DNA of 64,000 nt from Brassica napus. Lineage: Eukaryota > Streptophyta > Magnoliopsida > Brassicales > Brassicaceae. Made by a program: the position numbers and the translations under genes. The stretch lies in assembly GCF_020379485.1 (NCBI RefSeq), contig NC_063452.1, positions 39,434,208-39,498,207 on the forward strand, in the 5' to 3' direction. Under the pieces are notes generated by a model. That model made no database searches, was not told where the DNA came from, and saw only the letters and a list, made by a program, of their open reading frames with translations. Positions 47,158 through 59,153 of this stretch are shown piece by piece (within the stretch, counting starts at the first letter, position 1; every line of letters begins with the position of its first letter).

Positions 47158-48616
47158 ATGGACGATTGTCGGGAGAGGAGAAGACGGTGTACGAAACTGA
47201 GAGTAAGTACTGATAATAACGACATGGAGAAGATGATGCATAGAGAAATCGAGAGACAAAGAAGACAAGAAATGGCTTCTCTTTATGCTTCCCTTCGTTC
47301 CCTTCTCCCTCATCACTTCATTCAGGTCACTACCCAGTTCTTATAACCCTAATCCTGATTTTTATTCTTTATTATTACCTTAGATCTGTACGTAGTCTTT
47401 GTCATTTGACTTGGTCTTCCATGTAAGAAAATGAAAAGAGATCATCGCAAGTGTTTTGACTTTGTGCTTTTGACTTCACTATAGTGGTTTTCTTAAGAGA
47501 TTCCTAATACTAGATCTATTAATTTCTTGGTTTCTTTTTTTGCTTAGAGTAAGCGTTCCACATCTGATCAAGTGAATGAGGCTGCGAACTACATAACGTA
47601 TCTGCATAAGAAGATCAAGGAGCTGAGTTCGAAGAGAGATGAGCTCATGTTACTCTCTAGAGGAAGCTTCTCTGATGATTCTAAGGATGAGATGAAGATG
47701 ATGAATCATGTGGTGGTTCGTCACTGTTTGGCGGGTCTGGAAATAGTATTTAGCAGCCGCTGCTGTGGTGGCCAACCACGGCTTTCTAGTGTTCTTCAAG
47801 TACTTAGTGAAAATGGTCTCTGCCTTCTTAACGCCATCTACTCTATTGTTGATGACAGGGTTATTTACACCATACAAGCTGAGGTAAACTTATCTTACTC
47901 TAGTCTTACTTAATCCAGCTACGTTCATTTGTGTTTGCATTTGTATGTTACGATAGAAAAAAATTTAGTGAACATTTTTAGGTTATACCGAATATTTTTA
48001 CTATACAAAGTGAATTGTATCCATTCCGTTCATGTTTGGTTTTCTTGTTTACAGTTTATAAAAAAAAGATGATCAAATTAAACACTAAATTTTGTGATTT
48101 ATTTAAACATTTTAGCTCAATTTTATAACAAGTTGTGTTGAGTTCATCATAGTAATTACTAACATGCGAAAACACGAGCTAGGCCCTAGTACGTATGTAT
48201 CCAGATTGGAAGCCATCAATCAGACTGTAAACGTTATAAGAAAAAAAAAATTATATATATATATATATATCTCGCCTTCTTCTTGAGCATCAAATATATG
48301 AAAAGAAGAAATGATAACTACTATATATGTTCATATTTGTTTTGTGTGTGTGTATAGTAAAATACCCAGTTATAAATGACAAATCAAACTTCAATTTTGT
48401 TTTATTTTGTATTTGGGCCATCCTCAAAGGAAATGTCTTCATGCCATGTTTTTAAATGGAATATAATTCTCATATCTTCGTATGTATTACTGTTGTATAC
48501 TGCATAAAATTATTAATATGTTTGAGAGTGCATATGGCTTGTTTTCTTTGCAGGTCAACGATATGACTTTGATAGACTTCAGAAAACTTGAAGAGAGCTT
48601 AATCAGAATGAAGTAA
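47158..48616 (+). CDS. bHLH transcription factor, bHLH118/bHLH126-like
   Basis: Three exons: 47158 (or 47224)-47325, 47548-47883 and 48554-48616, all joined in phase by GT-AG introns (CAG|GTCACT...TGCTTAG; GAG|GTAAAC...TTTGCAG). The product is 188 residues from the first ATG or 166 from MEKMMHRE; I favour the second because that is where the family usually begins. The basic region HREIERQRR has the His-Glu-Arg spacing for E-box/G-box binding, followed by helix 1 ([13 protein letters not shown]), a short loop, and helix 2 ([18 protein letters not shown]). The C-terminal half is an ACT-like region ([36 protein letters not shown]). It acts in the nucleus. No disabling change is seen, so it is probably functional. 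Confidence 0.88.
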
Positions 48617-48729
48617 TAAAATGGTTGTTGAGTATATTTATAATTTGGTAATGTTTGTTTGTCCATGTGTCATCTTCATTGAGATGCCATTTATAAGATC
48701 CGTCCAAATGATTCATCTAAATGTTATCC

Positions 48730-49890
48730 GGCACTGTTCGTTTCTCCATCAAGATGGTTCATCTAGATGGATCATCGAAATGAACTTCTGTTTTTCTGTT
48801 CGTTTCTATTTTTATCTAGATGAATTTGGTAAACAAATGACTTATATATCTTTTTTTTATTTAATCATATTTTAGCTTTGTTTACCTGTGTTAATTTTTA
48901 TTAATTATCTAAAATGTAATTATTTTAAATATGGTTTTGGCAGGAGATATAATTTTGTTTTTTTAAAGGAAAATTAATTTTTGTGATTTTAGTGAGAAAC
49001 TATGATTTTTGAGGTTTTAGCGAGGAAGTGTTATCTTGTGGTTTTGGTGGAAAATGTACTTTTTGCGCTTTGGCGAGAAAGTGTGTTTTTCCGGTTTTTG
49101 CGTAAAAATCATTTTTTCCGTTTCAGCTAGAATTTTTTTTTTTGAGTGGGTATAGCGGGAAAATGGGTTCTTTGGTTTTGGCGGGAAGTGCTTTTTCGTG
49201 GTTTTGACGGGAAAAAGTTTATGTGGTTTTGGCGAGAAATGCGTTTTTGCGGTTTTGGTGCAAAATACATTTTTGCGGTTTTGGCGAGAAAATTTAATTT
49301 TTTGGTTTTAGCGAGAAAAAACCGTTTTTGCTTTCTTGGCGACAAAAAATACATTTTTCGGTTTTGGTGGGAAACTTTATTTTGCGGTTTTGACGGGAAT
49401 GTGCATTTTCGTGCGGGAAGTTCACTTTTTGGATTTTGCGAAAAATGCGTTTTTGCGATTTTAGTGGAAAATGCATTTTTGTGGTTTTGGCGGAGAAATG
49501 TTTTTTTACGTTTTGGTGAAAAATATGTATTTGTGGTTTTGACATAAAAATGTATTTTTTTTGTTTTGGCGAAAAATATTTTTTTGCAATTTTGGAGAAA
49601 ACATATAATTTTTAAAGTTTCTTGAGAATCTATATCATAATCATTTGTTTGTCTAAACTTGAATATAAATATTTATTAGAATAAGGCTAAATTTGTCATT
49701 TGTTATTTTGGAAAGGTTCATCTCTCATTATATTCACCAATTAAACTCATCTGGATAAACCATTTGGATGAGTCTCATTTTTAGGCTACAATTTTAACTC
49801 ATCTGAATTGATCATTTGGATGATGCTCATTTTAACACTAAACGAACATCAATTCTCATCTTTATCCATGGACAAACGAACAAGCCTCTC
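48730..49890. mobile_element. TIR-bounded candidate DNA transposon carrying a minisatellite
   Basis: The left end GGCACTGTTCGTTTCTCCAT and the reverse complement of the right end, GAGGCTTGTTCGTTTGTCCAT, share TGTTCGTTT-TCCAT. Repeated CATCTAGATG/CATTTGGATGA strings flank the ends on the inside. The interior is mostly the repeat array 48970-49610. No transposase and no clear TSD are seen. It starts 113 bases after the bHLH stop codon. Confidence 0.5.
48970..49610. repeat. Degenerate minisatellite, about 30 bp unit
   Basis: About twenty diverged units of the form GCGGTTTTGGCGAGAAAA plus TGCATTTTTT. The array keeps some frames open by chance (49146-49547 + and shadows), giving Phe/Trp/Arg-rich repeats that I do not regard as protein. 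Confidence 0.9.
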
Positions 49891-50399
49891 TTAAATTTTC
49901 AAGGAAGACTTAAATAAGTACGTAATTTATGTGTAATTGTATTACTGGATTGTGTTCGCTTCACATTTATCTGTATGTATTATTATTCCACATAGGTTGG
50001 ATCTGATTAGCTAGTTTAGTTGTTTTTTGGATTGGCAAATCCTTTTTTCAGTAAGCGAGGCTAGTATTTTATCTGATATATTTCAATTCTATCACTAGAA
50101 ATTATTTGATATGTTCAAATTTAAATAACGTGATAGTTTAACTTTCTAATATGCAACGCTCTAAGGGTAGCAGATGGACTAGTTGATCTTATACATGGCT
50201 GTAAGCGTACTAATGAGTTTCAGAGCTTGAAGCGGTTGTGATTCCTTTTGTTCTTTGTTTTCCATAGCTCACATATCACTGATTGGCATATGCCACATCA
50301 TAACCCATTAGTTTCATAACAATGAAGAAGACATTGAAGAATTGCAGTACAGAATTATGTGTCTATGTGGACTTTCGATCACTTCGTGCAAGATTGTAT
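49891..50399. other. AT-rich intergenic DNA
   Basis: Nothing identified. Confidence 0.6.
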
Positions 50400-51423
50400 G
50401 TCCTTGTATTTTGAGTCTGGGGCACATGTGTGATGCCGAATGTGCTGAAACGATCATTGCATCTTCAAAATTTCTTCATATATATGCACATAACATTACT
50501 TGAAATCATCTTCACCAATTCAAACAATTTGCCAAAAAATTTACGTGTAGTTGTCGGAAAGTTATCCTCCATTCTATTTCCCAAATGTGAGCTTCAAATT
50601 CTGAATGCAAATGTGTGAGGGTAGATCATGTATTCCTTACCCCCTTCAAAACCTCCAAACCTTCGAGCATGATGTACCATCCTTGTCATGAAAACTGTCC
50701 ATTTTCTTTCCATGACCCATCCGTAAACACTTGATTCTAAATTTTTGTACTCGTGTTTTCTCCTCCACATGTCATGTGATTGTATTTTTCTCTGGAATGC
50801 CCCTATATGTTCTTCATTCCATAATGTTGATTTTGTCTGTACTAATTACTTTGTGTCTCAGGGATTTATGTCGACGTTGTTATCTAGTTTAAATTTATAC
50901 CCTCCCAAATATACCATAAATTCATGCAAAATGTTGATCATCCAAGTGTGATGAAATGCTCCAAAATAGTCATATTACTGAAAGAACGAAAGCGAATGAA
51001 TCTGTCCGAATTTGTTGGAATTTTTTGACAAAGCTCATACTTGTGTTCGCTGATGGACATTTGAAAAGGACATGATTAGTTTTTTCCTCATCTACTCCAC
51101 ATCGTGCACACTGTGTGTTGCCATTTATCTTCTCGATTTTAAGGTTTTTATTCATTGCTAAAAATCTGAGGTGATTTGCCTTAAGAAATATTTTAATTTT
51201 AGTATACATCTAATATTCCAAAAGAAGGCATGTAAAGATTTGACAACTGGACGATAAAACGGATCATTTTTAAATTGATCTGGTACATATGCTCAATGTG
51301 ATAATGAGACTTGACCGTATACTTTCTTGATTTTATGAAATACTATCCATCTTCATATGATGTAAGGAATTTGTATAGTGATATGGTCTTGATGATTTTC
51401 ACATCCGAAGGTTCAAAACGCTA

Positions 51424-53342
51424 TCTAACGATACGATAGCGGTTTATGAAGCGTTGTATCATCGCCCGTCATAGTAGGTCAAGCATTTTAGATATCATTT
51501 TTTTGCACTGCTATCTTTATGTTATATACGATAACGTTTTTTTGTATGCAATTAAATATTTTTTAATAGCGTTTCTTTTTTGTTATTATATATATTATTA
51601 AAAATTAAAAAATATATATATAAATAAAAATTTGGAAAATTATATATCAAAATTGCAATTGATATATTAAATTGATTTATAAATTAAAATTAATTTATTT
51701 ATTAAAATTGAATTACAAAAAAACTAACCCAAATTAAAAAAATAAACTAAACCCAAATTAAAAAAAGAAACTAAACCAAAAAAAACTAGATCCAAACTTC
51801 CCAGCCGCATCGTATTGTCTTCTCCGTCAAAGCCGCAGGGTGAGCAGCGGCAGCAGCAGCGTCGGAGAGAATGAGCGGAGACGCAGGAGGGAGAAGCTCG
51901 GGATCTGCCAACACTGTCTTCCTCTTCCTCTCTCTTCTCCGTCTCAGCGGAGAGAAGCTCGGGTAACCGCCGTCAGCCTTTTCCTCTGTCTCCTCTGGTG
52001 GTCTGCCTTGCCACTAGCGCTGCTACACGTTCTCCTTCATCTTCCACCTTGCCACAGGCGCTGCACCGGCGCTGCTCCGCCATCTCTGTTTGTCACTTGC
52101 CATCTCTGAATCTCTTGAAGAGAAAGGATCTAGAGAGATTGGATCTGTTTCTCTGGAAGAGAAAGGATCTGGAGAGATTGGATCTGCAGGGGAAGCGTCA
52201 GCAGCACACAGATGCTGATACCGTCAGAAACGTTGGTTTGTGTGGCTGTCTAGGGTTCTTTGCGACTCTTGGTATGTTCGCTGTTGTGAATGACAAAGCT
52301 ACGGGGAGGATGAACCAGAGAATAAGACTGGAGTGGAGACTTGACTCTCTAGGGAAGGAGAAGAGAAGACTCTGTTAATCGTAAGAAAAGAGTTGATAAA
52401 AAAAAAGTATCGTAAGAGAGAAGTTTGATCTTAGGCCACAAGATCAAAAACAATCGATGGCCACAAATTGTAATCCTTATTTTGATAGTTTGACCAATAA
52501 GGAGGAATGACGAGGATTGACTAAAATTGATTTGTAACCATTAGATTAAAAGCAATCAATGGTTGAAAATTAATCATCAAAAACTGTTTTTATTTAATAG
52601 TTATTTTAGGAATTATAATTTTATCTTTATCTGATTTTACTTATATAAAACTAAATTATCATTTACATTTATAAAGTTAATGATATATAACATTAACAAA
52701 GCGACTATATTTCATTTTATATTAAAAATTCATAAAAATGCATTTTATAAAGTACATATGTAAATAAATTTAATATTTATATATATTTAGTGTAAAGTAC
52801 ATATGTAAATAAATTTAATATTTTTATGACTTATAATTTAAAATTCGATTCATAAAATTTGATTTTTTTTAATTTAAAGTCTAAATTTAAAGTTTGGAAT
52901 TTAGAATAAGGGTTTAAAGTATAGGGTTTGAGGGTTAGAGTTTTGTGGGTATTGATTTAAGATTTGAGATCAGTTCTTGAAAAAGATTAATTTTTGAGTT
53001 GATATTTAAAATTCGAAGTTAAATTTAAGTTTTGGTGTTAAAATATTTGAGTTCAGATTTGTTGTTAGAGTTCAGGGTTTAAAAACTTGTTTAGGGTTTA
53101 GAGATTTAAAAAGGCAAACATAACGTTTTGTTATGTTTTGCTATTAAACAATAAGCTATCGTAACGTTTCGTTATGTTTTGCTATTAAACCATAAGCTAT
53201 TATTAGCCTTTTTAAATATACCACTCTATCGTAGCGTTTCCGAATATACAAACGCTATGTTAAAACTAGAGATATGTCAACCATAGCACAATCGAAAAAA
53301 ACGCTATGTTGTCCTGCTATTAAAACCCAATTTTTTTGTAGT
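51424..53342. mobile_element. CACTA-like element inserted in the LINE
   Basis: The right end TTTTTTTGTAGTG at 53330-53342 is a CACTA terminus (reverse complement CACTACAAAAAAA), and LINE text resumes right beyond it. AACGCTATG and ACGCTATC motifs recur at both ends as subterminal repeats (51424-51560 and 53110-53310). The left CACTA terminus itself was not found, so that end may be eroded. No transposase is present. Confidence 0.6.
51800..52378 (+). other. GC-rich insert with open frame inside the CACTA-like element
   Basis: A sharp GC-rich island in AT-rich DNA with overlapping + frames (51840-52109; 51998-52378, 126 codons, start not ATG-secured). A 39 base unit (GAAGAGAAAGGATCT...) is repeated twice in frame at 52117-52194, giving KRKDLERLDL twice. 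It may be a captured host exon or the element's own leader; I recognise no family. Confidence 0.4.
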
Positions 53343-54950
53343 GAAAGCATGGATCACTAGAGTTTTGCCTTACATTCTTGCTGGGTCAATGAGCTGATTA
53401 CGTAAGAGTAGGATAAAAGATGTGTGATTTTTTTTTTTACTGGTCTCCGACGATTGGATGGGATCCAGAGTTATTCCATACTGAAATAGATGATCTTCTT
53501 TTCACCCTTTGATTAGTCATTTGTTAACCAGAAACTAGCTGATACAATATTACGCAATTGTATGACGACGAGTATAATCTTATTGGTTCTAGAGAATTCG
53601 TATTTTGTAATACATTTGTTTGAAAACTCGAGCAAATAATGAATTGATTTCTCAAATAATCTCCAAAATTGTTTTCCTAGTATAGGTGTATTAAGTTCTG
53701 TCAAAGCTATGAAACCTAGTCTTCACTCTTCTTTAGTTTTACATAGCTTTTCCATTTCTCTTTGAGCTCCACCAGAATTGAGATACTATGCTTGTTAATT
53801 TTGTCATCACACGGAAAGCCGAAAACAAGACATATGATTCGGTAACGCCGTTGCAACTGATTTGATAAATACCTATTTACCTCCTTTTTGTTAGGAAATT
53901 AATCGTTCATCCATTTACTTGACCAAGAAATCTTTCCTGTAAAAAACCAAAAATTTGCATTTTTGATCCCCCAAATTTTATGGGATCCCTAGTTATCTGC
54001 CAATTTCTCCTACTGTTCGACTCTCTATTATGTCATGCATTTCTTTATGAGTAGCCCCATGAATCATGTGCCAGAATGGTAGAGCAGATTTGATAAAATT
54101 AGTTTATTGATCAGACACCGATTCATACTTCTTTAATTTTTCTTAGAATAGTCTCACATTCCTATTTCTTTGCTTTGCAGAAAAAGATGTCCTATGCAAA
54201 TAGTATATGACATATCGAGGGGCACCCTCTTGCCACCTTAAAACCTGTTAATCTTTTTTGCTCTTTCTGCTTTCCGTATATTTGAGATCATTATTTATAT
54301 ACATAATAAAATTTTAGAATGATGAGGGATCTGCTTGTCTTATTCCCCTATGTGGGTTGGTGTTTCCTTAAATTTGCCAATGCGTTCGTTCTATCATCCA
54401 CAAAATCTATTGCAGTGCAAACTCCATCGTTTCAAAGAATGTCTGAATGAACGCTCTTTCAATCATATCATAAGCATTACCCATGTCTGTTTTTACTGTC
54501 ATATATTGATTCTGACGTGAATTATTTTTCCTTAGCCCTGGCACATTTAATGTGCTATCAATATATTATCTGAAATCAACCGTCCTGCCAAAAATGATGA
54601 TTGGGTTCCCGATATTAACATCAGTAGACAGTGCTTAAGTATTTGGCACATAACCTTTCAAATATTCTTGTATCACACATTAAAAAGACTAATCGGTCTT
54701 AATTTTGTCATCTTAGTTGGTCATTTCGTTTTAGGGATCAATCAAATATTTTTTTGTGTTCAACCTAGCTTCTATCTTTTATATATGCATGAATGTATTT
54801 ACTAATTCAATAGAGTATGCCTTTATGTGCCAAAAATGTTGAAAAATAAAGCTGCCATCCCAGTGCTTTTTCTTTGTGCATCATGAATAATGTCCTTTGA
54901 ATTTCTTCATGTTTCACTGCCGCTGTAAGTTGACAATTCATTTGATCGAT

Positions 54951-57256
54951 TTAGTTGATAGTATTTCTTGTAAGCAAGCCTCAAAAATTTTAGGACTAGA
55001 AAGGTGAATAAGTCTTTAATGTAGCTGAATCATAAATAAACATGAATATTACTAACCTCACAATTATAAACAATTAAATTATAAATTTTATCTAATAACC
55101 CGAATATTGACAAATACAGGTGAATTAACAAGAAAATTGTAAACATTCATTTTAAACTTGGAGAAATGAAATTTTATTGAAATTAAACGAACAAAGGTTC
55201 TTGAGAAGTCTTGTCATAGCTGACTTCTTGAGAAGTCTCACGTTTAGGTTATTTTGCAATTTTAAATTTACACAAAAACAAAAATATACTTTATATTGTT
55301 TGGAATTAAAACTTATACAACTAAAATATAACAAAATTATATAATCATGATCATAATGATTTTGAATTTATATTTTATTTGGTTTTGACACACACAACAA
55401 AGAAATATATCAAAAATTTAATGATATCTTACTTTTTAGAGAGACAAATAAACGATGAAAAATACAATTTTAAGCTAAATAATAAGTAGACAGTTACATT
55501 CAGTTGAATCTATAGTTTTATTCAAAAAATAGGAAAACTTCAAAATATGTCCTCATATCTAAAAACAATAAATATTCAAAACATTAAAAATTGGTTCAAA
55601 ACAGAAAACAAATTCAAAATAGAACCTTTTTATGTTTAAATAATAAACAAAACAATCACATGAAGTTGAATCTATAGTTTTATTCGAATTTAACACACAA
55701 AACACACAAAAATGTATACCCAAAGTTGATATATTTACATTTTTAAGAGTGGAAGATGAAAATCATGGAATGAAAAACCTGTAAAAAACAAGATAATGTG
55801 GTGAGAAAAACATGAGATAAAGATTAGAAACTGATATAAGTTTGATGTCTTCAAATTCAAATAAATTAGAGAGGGGTTAGACAGTTTTAGAGTGGGAAAG
55901 AGAGAGAATGTGCAAATTTTATTTATATAAGGAAACAAAATTTCAATTAAGTTAAAAAGTTTGAAGTAGAAGACTTCTCATGAAGTCTACTAGTGTATTA
56001 CAATTTATTAGGCTTCTCAAGAAGTTTGCTATTGCATTACCGTTTAGTAGACTTTCAGAAGTCTCCTAGCCTTAAACTTATCCTACGTTCTAAAAGATTT
56101 TTAAAGAAGGTTGCTAGTACATAACTTCTTGGTAAGAAGTCTTCTACCCCTAAACCCTAAATCAAATATTTTAAGTAGATAACAATACACACCTCTTAAA
56201 CACAAAATCTACTTATAAAATGTTTAATATATACAACACTAAACATTTATATGTCAAATTTTAGTTTAAAAAAATTATTTAAGATTTTAAAATTTAATCC
56301 TAAGAATACAGACATTGCTTGAACATATGCTACCAAACTCTTACTAATGTACAATCGTGACTTACAATATATATTCACTCATCTATGTGGGAAAAATAAT
56401 AATTTTGTTAAGTTTAAATTTATATGATTTAGAATAATTATATTTACATGGTTTCCATTTGTTTCCATCGAAATATTTTTCTTAATTTTATAAATCTAAT
56501 TTATTAATTTAGGGTCCTACTTTATTATATCTACCATACAAAAGTCTATGCTAGACCATTAATTAGAAATTTAACTAAATATCTTAAATTTACTCACATA
56601 TGATATTTTCCTAACATAAAAATAAACAATATACATCAAAAGAATAACTTTCCTAAGAAAAGCCAAATATATATCCATTATGCTATTATTTTTTATTGTT
56701 TATCATATTTAATCTAGACCAATTTATATATATATTTCAGTAGTTAATTTTAAAATTAATAGTATATCCCAATTATTTTTGAAATTATCATATTAACTTT
56801 TTTATAAAAAAAATAATAATATTTATTGGTTGTAAAAAATTATGTTTGATTTCTGTAGTAAAAATAAAAACACCAAAATGAAATATAGTATATTAAATAA
56901 AATAATATTTTAAAAGTATAATATTAAACCATTTAATTTGGTCACATACAAACATTTCGAGAATAAAAAACTTTTATGAAAAACATGATAAATTTTGTAA
57001 AAATTTATATAAAACTAATGTTTAAAATTAAACTATTAATACAATGTTGCATTTTTAAATAAATAAATAAGTAATTAATATATGGTTAGTACAATTTCAT
57101 CAAAAACAAATTTCAACAAATATAAAAATTTCAAAATAATATTATATACTTAAAAATTGATATTAGATATTTATATATATTTTAACTTATTTTATAGTTT
57201 AAATATTATTTTAAAAATAGAAATATATTTGCACGTACGCGCGGGTTCAAATCTAG
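54951..57256. other. AT-rich DNA ending in a Helitron-like 3' terminus
   Basis: No gene. GAAGTCT/AGACTTC strings cluster at 55195-55245 and 55965-56145. At 57229-57256 the string GCACGTACGCGCGGG then TTCAAATCTAG followed by T resembles a Brassicaceae Helitron 3' end (hairpin imperfect). No start was located. Confidence 0.45.
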
Positions 57257-57279
57257 TTAATTTTAAGATTAAATACATG

Positions 57280-57388
57280 TGTATACTTCTCGATAAGTCT
57301 TCGGGATAAGTTGATTCTCGAGAAGTCTTCTCAGGATAAGTTGACTTCTCGATAAGTCTTCTCAGGATAAGTTGACTTCTTGATATGA
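57280..57388. repeat. Short tandem repeat of GATAAGTTGACTTCTCGA type
   Basis: About three units of ACTTCTCGATAAGTCTTCTCAGGATAAGTTG type, each containing near-palindromic GACTTCTCGAGAAGTC. Related text continues at 58554 after the solo LTR. Confidence 0.75.
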
Positions 57389-57393
57389 GTAGA

Positions 57394-58548
57394 TGATACA
57401 ATAAAATTGTGTATTTACTACTGCAAGCTAACAGTGTAGATGTAGTATTTGAGATTCAATTACAGATGGCCAGTTTACACTTTATCTTTATGGGATCAAT
57501 ATTAAGCTAAAACAATATGAGGGGTTTTAAAGGTTGAGAAATCGTAAGAACAAGTAACAGATTGGTCTGGTGTTTTCAATTGATTAAAGAGCTAGTCTAG
57601 GGTGTTAGGGTGTCAAACGATCATTAGCCAAACATCTATTCAAGGTTTTATTAAGCGCGAGTCTAGAACTCAAATTACACAAGTAGATCGATCCACTTTC
57701 GTGGTATCTCTCCTTTCATCAATCAGTCTTAATACCCAAACTCTCGTTTGGATTAAAACATGAAGACAAACAATAAGCACAAATTTGATTAGTTCACAAA
57801 TTGCCCTAACATCTACTTTCGCTGGTTAGGGACAAGCTGCTCATTCATGTTGTTTCTAGCAACCTAAGCACTTTGATGATTAGATTAAACCTAGGTTCAA
57901 CCAATAAATAGCTAGTTTAATGGAGGCAGTAAGCATAACCATGAATGGAGACAATCAACAATGAACCTTATTTGTGTTTAGCTCATTGATCTAAACACCC
58001 TAACACCCTAGACAAAGCAAGCAGATTACTCAGCCATGGACAGAGAAAACATAGAGATAACATATGAAGAAAATATGTCTGAATCAATAATAAAAAGCAA
58101 AGAGGGTTTAGAAATCTTCTCTAAAGGATGTAGAGATTCTTCTCCCTTAACAAGAGTACAAGTTTTTCTCTCTCCCAAAATCTCTCTAAAAGTAACGTAG
58201 AATGTCTAGAATAATAAGAAAAGATAGATATGCAGGTTTATGGCAGCCTGGGAGTAAAAAGAGGGAACCCTAGGTAAAATCCCGAAATATTAGAAGTTTC
58301 CTTAAAAATCTCTGCCGCTGGAGCAGACACTCGGGTTGCTCCGCTCGATCTGGAATAGTCATTTCAGACTGTTCTGCGTGAAAATCACAAAATTGCAGTG
58401 TTTTCTGCCTCTTTTGCTCCAACGGGTTCATCTCCTACCCAATGCAACTCCAGACCAGTAATGACTCGAAAGGACGAGAAAGACTCAATAAAGACTCAAA
58501 AACACTTTAGAAAACTTTGTTAGAATGTATCGAAAACACAACATATCA
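57394..58548 (-). mobile_element. Solo LTR, Athila-like
   Basis: Starts TGATACAATAAA and ends AACATATCA on +, with an exact 5 bp TSD GTAGA on both sides (57389-57393 and 58549-58553). The TGATA...TATCA ends are like those of the Athila-like element here; the minus-strand start TGATATGTTG resembles its TGATATCTTG, so sense is probably minus. No internal region is present, so it arose by LTR-LTR recombination. Confidence 0.8.
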
Positions 58549-58553
58549 GTAGA

Positions 58554-58854
58554 CTTCTCGGAAAATCTTATAGGAGAAGACTTTATTGTTTAGAGAAGAT
58601 TTTCCAAGGCTATAACCGTAAAAGTGTTTACAGGTTTTTTTTGTTTATAAGGGGATAATTGTAATTTGACTACCGTTTTAAGTTCTTTTTGCATTTGCTT
58701 GAATTTGAGCTAGTTACATTCGAATTTAGGTTTCTGGTTATTTTTGGCAAATCTCTCTACATAATATTTCTAGTTTACATTATATTATTTAAATTAACAA
58801 TTTTGATTTAATTTTTAGCATATTTTGTATTCTATGTATCAGTAATAATATATA

Positions 58855-58885
<31 letters not shown>

Positions 58886-59138
58886 GTGAATATTTAATCG
58901 CAATATATTTATAGAGATTAAAGTGATACAAAAATTAATATTAGTAGAAATATTTGTAAATTACACAATCGCAAATATCAAAATGGAAAGTCAATAGTGT
59001 TTTGAGATTTTGAATAGTAAAATTTCAAGTTTGAGATTTTAATAGTAAGACCTCAAATTTGAAATTTACTTTAGACTCTCAAAATATGAAGGTTTAAAAG
59101 TTTGTTGAAAAATTAAAAATTTGAAAATTTGAAGATTT
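58554..59138. other. AT-rich DNA with (TA)n
   Basis: Remainder of the GAAGTC-type repeat to about 58610, then AT-rich sequence with a TA run at about 58855-58885. No gene. Confidence 0.65.
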
Positions 59139-59153
59139 AATTGTATGTTAGAA

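Larger units (their letters stand above)
50400..54950 (-). pseudogene. LINE ORF2 pseudogene, split by a CACTA-like element
   Basis: Minus-strand reading from 54950 down: RGIRQADP near 54330, VARGCPSICHILFA near 54220 (start of the catalytic YADD-type box, decayed), GGSKMQIFGF near 53965, TELNTPILGKQFWRLFEK near 53650, and NQLIDPARM near 53400. The text breaks at 53343 and resumes below 51424 with PSDVKIIKTISL, KYTVKSHY, the zf-RVT cysteines QCARCGVDEEKTNHVLFKCP (51060-51130) and RNase H-like HSEFEAHIWEIEW near 50600. Stops and frameshifts are frequent, so it is old. RT and RNase H copy element RNA at the target. Confidence 0.8.

Noticed and set aside
46974..47213. Frame just upstream of the bHLH gene
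   Set aside because: Begins at TTG, not ATG, and overlaps the bHLH first exon in another frame.
49146..49547. 133-codon frame rich in Phe/Trp/Arg
   Set aside because: Translation of the 30 bp minisatellite; unit length keeps frames open by chance.
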